64,000 nucleotides of DNA from Poriferisocius sp965200775 (GTDB lineage Bacteria; Actinomycetota; Acidimicrobiia; Acidimicrobiales; Bin134): positions 186,001 to 250,000 of the forward strand of contig OZ241383.1 in assembly GCA_965200775.1 (NCBI GenBank), read 5' to 3'. The translations under genes and the position numbers were made by a program. The notes below the pieces were generated by a model. That model was given only the letters and a program-made list of their open reading frames with translations. It was not told the origin of the DNA and ran no database searches. Position 1 is the stretch's first letter. Every line of letters starts with the position of its first letter. This document shows, in pieces, positions 59,258 to 64,000 of this stretch.

Positions 59258-60413
59258 CCTTCTCGGCGGGGGAAGGCTGCTCCCGCAGGTACAGCCGCCC
59301 GATGGCCAGACACACCAGGCTGGCCGCGCCGGTAGCCAGCCACGTGGTTCGCTCCCCGGCGGCCTGGTAGATGGCCGAAGCGGGGAGGGCCGAGATTCCC
59401 GCTCCGAGCACCTCTGCCGCCCCCATCAGGCCAAGTGCCCCTGCCTGCCTTGCTTCGGGGACGGCACGTGACACAGCTACCTGGCCGGCGGTGAACCCGT
59501 ATCCGTCGAATACACCGTTCACGGTCATCACGATGATCACCACCGATATTCCCGGAAGGAAACCGATTGACATCGTGATTGCTGCCGATACCGCCATCCC
59601 CGTCAGGGCCACCTTGGTCGGTCCAACCCGGTCGGCTATACGCCCGGCGTGGGTGCTCACCAAGGCGATGGGTAAGGCGAAAGCGGTGAAGCCGATCCCG
59701 GTTTGGATGGCACCCCCTCCGCGGTCCTGGAACATCTGGGGAAACACCGTCTCGAAAGCGCCGATCAGCAGGAAGTAGCCGACGATAAGGACCAATGCCC
59801 CCCGAAGCTGCCGGTATTTCAGCAACTCCAGAGAGCCCCTTACCCGCTTGGTGTGAACCCCTTGGTCCTTGGGCAAGCGGGCAGCGAACGGCACGAACAC
59901 CGCCATCACGATTGCTCCGACGATGAACGGCATCCTCACACCGCCGACTTCGGCCAGCAGCGCCGCAACCACCGGCCCCACCACGAAGCCGATCACCTCT
60001 CCGACGACGAGACGCCCGAGATTTTCCCCGGCTTTTGCGGGGTCGAGAACGGTGGCGGCTCGGCGCATCCCCGGCATGAGGAGCCCGCCGGCGAACCCCA
60101 GGGCACTGCGGGCGACGATCCAAACGACCACATGGTCGGCCACCACCATCATGAACATGGCCACCGCGCACATCACCATTCCGCTCACCGCCATGGCTCG
60201 GCCGTGTCCCCGGTCAGCCATCGGGCCCAGGGCCACCTGGGCGATGAATGTGGCCAGGAACCCGTTGGCCACGATGAGCCCCACGTCGATGCTGCTGAAG
60301 CCGAACTCGTCGCGCAGCTCTCCGAGCAACGCCACGATTCCCCCCAGCGCGGCCGTGAAGAGGCCGAAAACGATCTGGTAGGGGAGCAGTCCGGAGGATT
60401 TGGCGCGCTTCAT
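59244..60413 (-). CDS. MFS transporter
   Basis: A major facilitator with 12 predicted helices, 389 residues. The motif A-like loop GPMADRGHGRAM lies between helices 2 and 3 and GRIADRVGPTKVAL between 8 and 9. Drug/H+ antiporter-type features, no substrate inferred. ATG 60413. C-terminal tail overlaps the O-methyltransferase gene. Confidence 0.88.
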   Translation of the reverse strand: MKRAKSSGLLPYQIVFGLFTAALGGIVALLGELRDEFGFSSIDVGLIVANGFLATFIAQVALGPMADRGHGRAMAVSGMVMCAVAMFMMVVADHVVVWIVARSALGFAGGLLMPGMRRAATVLDPAKAGENLGRLVVGEVIGFVVGPVVAALLAEVGGVRMPFIVGAIVMAVFVPFAARLPKDQGVHTKRVRGSLELLKYRQLRGALVLIVGYFLLIGAFETVFPQMFQDRGGGAIQTGIGFTAFALPIALVSTHAGRIADRVGPTKVALTGMAVSAAITMSIGFLPGISVVIIVMTVNGVFDGYGFTAGQVAVSRAVPEARQAGALGLMGAAEVLGAGISALPASAIYQAAGERTTWLATGAASLVCLAIGRLYLREQPSPAEKVKRG

Positions 60414-60462
60414 GGGTGGCTTTCGGCGGTGATGTTCTTGTGCAGAACAGACGGGGCCAGGG

Positions 60463-60936
60463 TCACAAGTCGTCCAATGAGGCCAGAGCCTGGCCGGTGG
60501 ACATGAGCTCGATGATGGTGCCGAACGGATCGCGGCAGTACACGACAACGGCCCCGCCGGTGTCGGAGAGCTCCACCGGCTCTCCCATGGCCGAGCCGCC
60601 CAGTTCTTGCACCCGGCGCCACTCGGCCCAAACGTCGTCCACCTCGATGGCCAGGTGACGCAACCCCAACTCGTGCGCCCCTCTGTCCCGGGGATTGCTC
60701 CCCACCGGTTCGGGTGAGGCGTACTGCCAGAGTTCCAGGTAGCTACCCGAGCCCCGCATCATCACTCCGTCGGCTCCCGAGCCGACAAGGCCAACAGCCT
60801 GATCCTGGGCGGGAGCGGGGGAGCGCCAGTGGTCGCGCTCGATCACCTCCATGTCCAGCAGTGCGCCGTAGAACTCGATCGCCCGTTCCAGGTTTCCCAC
60901 CACCAAGCCTGTGTGGTGGATGCCGCGAACCGCCAT
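60463..60936 (-). CDS. VOC-family (glyoxalase/bleomycin-resistance fold) protein
   Basis: 157 residues, two beta-alpha-beta-beta-beta modules: GIHHTGLVVGNLERAIEFYGALLDM and HLAIEVDDVWAEWRRVQELGG with CRDPFGTIIELM. Metal ligands fit H8, E-x in the middle, H and E in the second half. Often methylmalonyl-CoA epimerase-like or dioxygenase, not resolvable. Start ATG 60936. Confidence 0.85.
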   Translation of the reverse strand: MAVRGIHHTGLVVGNLERAIEFYGALLDMEVIERDHWRSPAPAQDQAVGLVGSGADGVMMRGSGSYLELWQYASPEPVGSNPRDRGAHELGLRHLAIEVDDVWAEWRRVQELGGSAMGEPVELSDTGGAVVVYCRDPFGTIIELMSTGQALASLDDL

Positions 60937-60945
60937 CTCAGGCTG

Positions 60946-61377
60946 CTAGCCCAACTTTTCCAGGCGCTCCTCGATCCCGTCGAGGCGGTTTTCCACGACG
61001 GTCATTCTGGCTGAGAGGTTCGCCACCTCCTGCACTAGCTCGTCGATGCGCAGGTCAACCCGAGCGAACCCGTCCTTCATTTCTTGGCGGAGTTGGGTGT
61101 TCTCTTGGCGGAGTTTGGCGTCTCCGTCGTTCATTTCTTGGCGGAGCTGGGTGAACCCGTCGTTCATTTCTTGGCGGAGTTTGGCGTCTCCGTCGTTCAT
61201 TTCTTGGCGGAGCTGGGTGAACCCGTGCTTCATTTCTTGGCGGAGCTGGGTGAACCCGTCCTTCATCTCCTGGCGGAGCTGAACAATGTCGTGGCGTCGG
61301 GACCGGTCCAGGTAAAGGACCATGGTTACGACCATCCCCATCGTGGCCGCCATCATGGCGATCAGAGCTTGTTCCAT
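60946..61377 (-). CDS. membrane-anchored hendecad (11-residue) coiled-coil protein
   Basis: 143 residues: an N-terminal membrane segment (LIAMMAATMGMVVTMVLYL) and then an 11-residue repeat QLRQEMKDGFT / KLRQEMNDGDA present about six times (residues 32-104), followed by a heptad region (LVQEVANLSARMTVVENRLDGIEERLEKL). An undecad repeat predicts a right-handed coiled coil. Similar proteins are found in many bacteria with no known role. One repeat is cut to seven residues. Confidence 0.8.
   Translation of the reverse strand: MEQALIAMMAATMGMVVTMVLYLDRSRRHDIVQLRQEMKDGFTQLRQEMKHGFTQLRQEMNDGDAKLRQEMNDGFTQLRQEMNDGDAKLRQENTQLRQEMKDGFARVDLRIDELVQEVANLSARMTVVENRLDGIEERLEKLG
61066..61284 (-). repeat. 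33-nt tandem repeats encoding the hendecads
   Basis: About six 33-base units, GGCGGAG-containing, encode the 11-residue repeats; one partial 21-base unit interrupts the series. The high identity between units suggests recent expansion or slippage. Confidence 0.85.
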
Positions 61378-61487
61378 GAGGTTCTCCTCACTGGATTCGA
61401 CTGGGGGGAAGCCGCTACCACTCTACAGGGGACAGGTGACCGATTGTCCAACATGATTTTTCGCGATCGGTAGATGCAGGGTCGGGG

Positions 61488-62261
61488 TCAAAATCCATCG
61501 GGTTGCCAGAAGGTGTGCGCAACCGGCCCTCGGCCCGCGCCGAGCCGCCAGCTTGCCGAGTGGGCGATGGCCTGGGCGACGAAGGCCTTGGCTCCAGCAA
61601 TGGCCCCCATCGGTTCGATTCCATCAGCCAGCGCGGCAGCCACCGCTGCTGCAAAGGTGCAGCCAGTTCCATGATCGTTGGCGGTATCCACCGCTTGGCC
61701 GACCAGCTCGGTCCAGGCACCGTCGTGTCCGATTCGGTCGGTGGCAGTGGCCTCCCCGGTGATCACCAGCCAGCCGGGGCACAACCCGCCCAGGTCGTCG
61801 GGCCCCTCCACCCCTGCCACTTCGGCCAGCACCGCGGCCTCCCGAATGTTGGGGGTGGACACTGTGGCGTGCTTCAGCAGCTCCAGGTAGGCAGCCTCTG
61901 CTCCCGCATCCAGCAGCCGGGCCCCGGTTGACGACACCATGACCGGGTCCACCACCAGGTTGGGCAGCTTCCCGGCGGCCGCGTAGTCGCCCACCACCGT
62001 GATGATCTCCAGGTTGGCCAGCATCCCGGTTTTCACCGCTCCCACCGAGAGGTCGTCCAACACCGAGTCGAGCTGGCGGGCCACGAAGTCGGCCGGGATG
62101 ACGTGTACGCCCTGAACTCCCACGGTGTTCTGGGCCGTCACCGCGGTGATGACTGCCGCCCCGTGGACCCCCCAGTCCGAGAAGGTGGTCAGGTCGGCGG
62201 CCACCCCGGCGCCACCGGACGGGTCCGACCCCGCCACGCTCAGTGCCACTGGTGGGTTCAT
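61488..62261 (-). CDS. thiD: hydroxymethylpyrimidine phosphate kinase
   Basis: This phosphorylates HMP and HMP-P in thiamine synthesis. N-terminal SVAGSDPSGGAGVAADL, VKTGMLAN, VVDPVMVSSTGARLL, TPNIREA and the catalytic Cys region DHGTGCTFAAA. 257 residues from ATG 62261 (MNPPVALSVAGSD). The start is preceded by three extra copies of the thiE/thiD junction. An alternative longer reading from 62273 would start inside the repeat. Confidence 0.94.
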   Translation of the reverse strand: MNPPVALSVAGSDPSGGAGVAADLTTFSDWGVHGAAVITAVTAQNTVGVQGVHVIPADFVARQLDSVLDDLSVGAVKTGMLANLEIITVVGDYAAAGKLPNLVVDPVMVSSTGARLLDAGAEAAYLELLKHATVSTPNIREAAVLAEVAGVEGPDDLGGLCPGWLVITGEATATDRIGHDGAWTELVGQAVDTANDHGTGCTFAAAVAAALADGIEPMGAIAGAKAFVAQAIAHSASWRLGAGRGPVAHTFWQPDGF

Positions 62262-62384
62262 CCCGAGCGCCATTCGTCGTCCTGTGCCACTGGTGGGTTC
62301 ATCCCGAGCGCCATTCGTCGTCCTGTGCCACTGGTGGGTTCATCCCGAGCGCCATTCGTCGTCCTGTGCCACTGGTGGGTTCAT
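62258..62384 (-). repeat. four 41-nt copies of the thiE/thiD junction, three chained 14-codon mini-ORFs
   Basis: A 41-base unit recurs with starts at ATG 62384, 62343, 62302 and 62261 (minus strand). The first ATG overlaps the thiE stop. Each of three mini-ORFs reads MNPPVAQDDEWRSG, joining the head of ThiD (MNPPVA) to the tail of ThiE (DEWRSG), and ends in TGA overlapping the next ATG (62340-62384, 62299-62343, 62258-62302). The last ATG starts real thiD. Copies are identical, so the expansion is recent. Confidence 0.95.
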
Positions 62385-62953
62385 CCCGAGCGCCATTCGT
62401 CCAGGATGGCCGCAATGGTCTCATCGGGGTTGGGGCTGCGGGACACCGCTCCCTGTACGGCCACCCCCGCAGCACCTGCATCCCGACATGCGGCCACCCG
62501 GCCCAGGTCAACCCCGCCCAGTGCATAGATCGGCACGTGAGCCTGCCGGGTTATGCGGCTGAACTGGGCCAACCCCAGCGGCGGCCCGTAGCCCGGCTTC
62601 GACGGCGACTCGAACACGGGGGAGAGGGTCACGTAGTCGACGCCCTCCATCTCGGCTCGCCTCACCTCCTCCAGGTTGTGGCACGACCGTCCCACGATCC
62701 CCCGGTACACCTTGGGGTAGCGGTCGATTCCCGATAGGTGAACCCCGTCGGCCACCGGATCGATCATGGACGACAGGATGAGGCAGTCGGTTCGGTCTCT
62801 CAGCTTCTGGGCCAGCTGCCGGCGGACCTGCGGGGGGCGGTCCTTGGCTCGGAAGATCACCGCCGGTGCGTTCACCGCCACGTCGGAGAGCACGAGCAGC
62901 TCGGAGTTCAACCCGCTCCTGTGGTGAATGCCGAACGGCTCAGAATTCGGCAC
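62381..62953 (-). CDS. thiE: thiamine phosphate synthase
   Basis: This joins HMP-PP and the thiazole phosphate. A TIM-barrel protein of 190 residues: VHLSGIDRYPKVYRG with GRSCHNLEEVRRAE, DYVTLSPVFESPSKPGYGPPLGL and VPIYALGGVDLGRVAACRDAGAAGVAVQGAV. It lacks the N-terminal extension common in some ThiE proteins. GTG start 62953 overlaps the thiG stop by 14 bases. Its stop is the head of a junction duplication. Confidence 0.9.
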   Translation of the reverse strand: MPNSEPFGIHHRSGLNSELLVLSDVAVNAPAVIFRAKDRPPQVRRQLAQKLRDRTDCLILSSMIDPVADGVHLSGIDRYPKVYRGIVGRSCHNLEEVRRAEMEGVDYVTLSPVFESPSKPGYGPPLGLAQFSRITRQAHVPIYALGGVDLGRVAACRDAGAAGVAVQGAVSRSPNPDETIAAILDEWRSG

Positions 62954-63746
62954 GTCCCTCCTCCGCGGTGGAGGCCTCGGCGTGGAAGCGCTTGGGAATC
63001 CGTCCAGCCAGCCGGGCCTTGCGTCCCGCTTGGGTGGCCGACCGCATGGCTGCGGCCATCAGCTCGGGGTCTTGCGCCCGGGTGATGGCCGAGGCAACCA
63101 TCACCGCATCGCAGCCCAGCTCCAAGGCCAACGCTGCATCCGAAGCGGTCCCGATGCCGGCGTCGAGTACCACCGGCACCGACGACTGCTCCACGATCAT
63201 CTCGATGTTGTGGGGATTGCGAATGCCCAGGCCCGACCCGATGGGCGCCCCCAGCGGCATCACCGATGCGCAACCCAGGTCCTCCAGGCGGCGGGCCAGG
63301 GCTGGGTCGTCGTTGGTGTAGGCCATCACGACGAACCCGTCATCCACCAGCGTCTCGGCGGCCTCCACCAGCTCGATGCCCTCGGGGAGCAGGGTGAAGT
63401 CGTCGGCGATCACCTCCAGCTTCACCCAGTTGGTCTCGAACGCATCCCGGGCCAGGCGAGCTGTCAGCACCGCGTCCGACGCCGTGTAGCACCCCGCGGT
63501 GTTGGGCAGAACTTCGAGGCCCAGGCGGTCGATCACCTCCAACACCGAGCCGGTGGCGTCGGGCGACACCCGGCGCAGCGCCACGGTGACCAGCTCGCAC
63601 CCCGAGGCGACTAGGGCCCGTTCCAGCACCGCCAGGTTTGGTGCTCCCCCTGTTCCGGCGATCAACCGGCTGGCGAAGCTTCGGCCCGACACTGTCCACC
63701 GATCGTTGTGGCCGGCCGGACCGGCAAAGGTTTCCGGCTCGCCCAT
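62940..63746 (-). CDS. thiG: thiazole synthase
   Basis: It forms the thiazole ring of thiamine from DXP, dehydroglycine and ThiS thiocarboxylate. TIM barrel of 268 residues; segments LIAGTGGAPNLAVLERAL, LPNTAGCYTASDAVLTARLA, WVKLEVIADDFTLLPE (Schiff-base Lys), VMPLGAPIGSGLGIRNP and VVLDAGIGTASDAALALELGCDAVMV in parts. It starts directly after the thiS stop. Confidence 0.95.
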   Translation of the reverse strand: MGEPETFAGPAGHNDRWTVSGRSFASRLIAGTGGAPNLAVLERALVASGCELVTVALRRVSPDATGSVLEVIDRLGLEVLPNTAGCYTASDAVLTARLARDAFETNWVKLEVIADDFTLLPEGIELVEAAETLVDDGFVVMAYTNDDPALARRLEDLGCASVMPLGAPIGSGLGIRNPHNIEMIVEQSSVPVVLDAGIGTASDAALALELGCDAVMVASAITRAQDPELMAAAMRSATQAGRKARLAGRIPKRFHAEASTAEEGRAEF

Positions 63747-63935
63747 CTACCCTCCCTGGGCTGCTTCGAGGATTTCAACCCGGTCGCCCTCGGCCAGACG
63801 GGCCTCGCCCCACTGGCTGCGGGGGACGATCTCACGGTTGACGGCCACCGCCACCCCCCGCTGGTTGGGGGCCAGGCTGCTCACGGTGCAGCCCGATGAC
63901 ACATTTCGGGTTTCCCCGTTGACCACGATGTTCAT
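63747..63935 (-). CDS. thiS: ThiS sulfur carrier
   Basis: A 62-residue ubiquitin-like protein ending in GG (LEAAQGG), whose thiocarboxylate supplies sulfur to ThiG. MNIVVNGETRNV and VAVNREIVPRSQW are family segments. ATG 63935 overlaps the stop of a gene that continues beyond the window. Confidence 0.93.
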   Translation of the reverse strand: MNIVVNGETRNVSSGCTVSSLAPNQRGVAVAVNREIVPRSQWGEARLAEGDRVEILEAAQGG

Positions 63936-64000
63936 GCCGGAACCTCGTGGAGATTTGGCGCCGACGCGGGGCGGTGTTGGGCGCGGTTTGGGCCGAATCG
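63932..64000 (-). CDS. C-terminal end of a gene upstream of thiS (partial)
   Basis: The last 22 codons of a minus-strand reading frame (...HRPASAPNLHEVPA, stop TGA 63932-63934) overlap the thiS ATG. In thiamine operons of this order, the upstream gene is often the glycine oxidase thiO, but the visible tail is too short to assign. No TPP riboswitch is visible in the 65 bases available. Confidence 0.5.
   Translation of the reverse strand, partial: RFGPNRAQHRPASAPNLHEVPA

Noticed and set aside
61066..61284. Noncoding minisatellite
   Set aside because: The 33-nt period matches an 11-residue protein repeat in an open frame with a membrane anchor.
62258..62384. Possible CRISPR array (four repeats of 41 nt)
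   Set aside because: Copies are contiguous with no spacers, and the unit is exactly the thiE/thiD coding junction.
63936..64000. TPP riboswitch before the thi genes
   Set aside because: The bases available code for the tail of an upstream gene overlapping thiS; any riboswitch would lie outside the window.

Overview
The window is a dense, high-GC chromosomal segment of an actinobacterium, most likely class Acidimicrobiia or a close relative. This rests on the mshA-ybjN / proC / small helix-turn-helix / hemA-hemC-hemD order typical of Actinobacteria, a MenJ-type menaquinone reductase, frequent GTG and TTG starts, and very frequent ATGA, GTGA and TGATG stop/start overlaps. The exact taxon is an inference. 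No gap between genes exceeds 300 bases.

Layout. 1-5.5 kb is a decaying accessory region: a broken DUF222/HNH gene, a broken fibronectin-III/cadherin-like surface protein and an IS481-family element at its 5-prime end. 5.7-12.9 kb holds a zinc-type dehydrogenase, a lipoprotein, tRNA-Lys, a phosphatase, a MoaD-like protein, mshA, ybjN, proC, a helix-turn-helix gene and a SAM hydrolase. 13-18.8 kb is tetrapyrrole synthesis (siroheme synthase, hemA, hemC, cobA-hemD fusion, hemL; hemB is absent here). 18.8-42.6 kb is a respiratory block: menaquinone reductase, a cytochrome c, a b6f-like split cytochrome bc complex with a ferredoxin, and a complete 14-gene complex I operon (nuoA-N). 42.7-56 kb is mixed: a Cache lipoprotein with an amber stop, a PQQ-type dehydrogenase, tesB, gtrA, methyltransferases, a DUF433/PIN toxin-antitoxin-like pair, a three-gene glycosyltransferase cluster, dtd, lnt, hemY and hemE. 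56-64 kb has a HelD-like helicase, an F420/PPOX protein, an O-methyltransferase, an MFS transporter, a VOC protein, a hendecad coiled-coil protein and thiS-thiG-thiE-thiD on the minus strand.

The most unusual signal is a recurring architecture at gene junctions. At five places (upstream of the SAM hydrolase, hemC/cobA-hemD, nuoF/nuoG, nuoI/nuoJ, thiE/thiD) the short stretch holding the upstream stop and the downstream start is tandemly duplicated. Each extra copy creates a 14-24 codon mini-ORF that begins with the head of the downstream protein, finishes with the last few codons of the upstream one, and stops exactly on the next start codon. All seven spacings (62, 71, 53, 62, 41, 41, 41) equal 2 modulo 3, so stop/start coupling is preserved every time. 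Two further junctions (nuoH/nuoI, nuoK/nuoL) carry chained mini-ORFs without a visible duplication, and several gene ends (glycosyltransferase, the 86-aa protein, the surface protein) have duplicated 3-prime tails. Either this lineage accumulates small junction duplications and purges those that break coupling, or the mini-ORFs act as translational relays.
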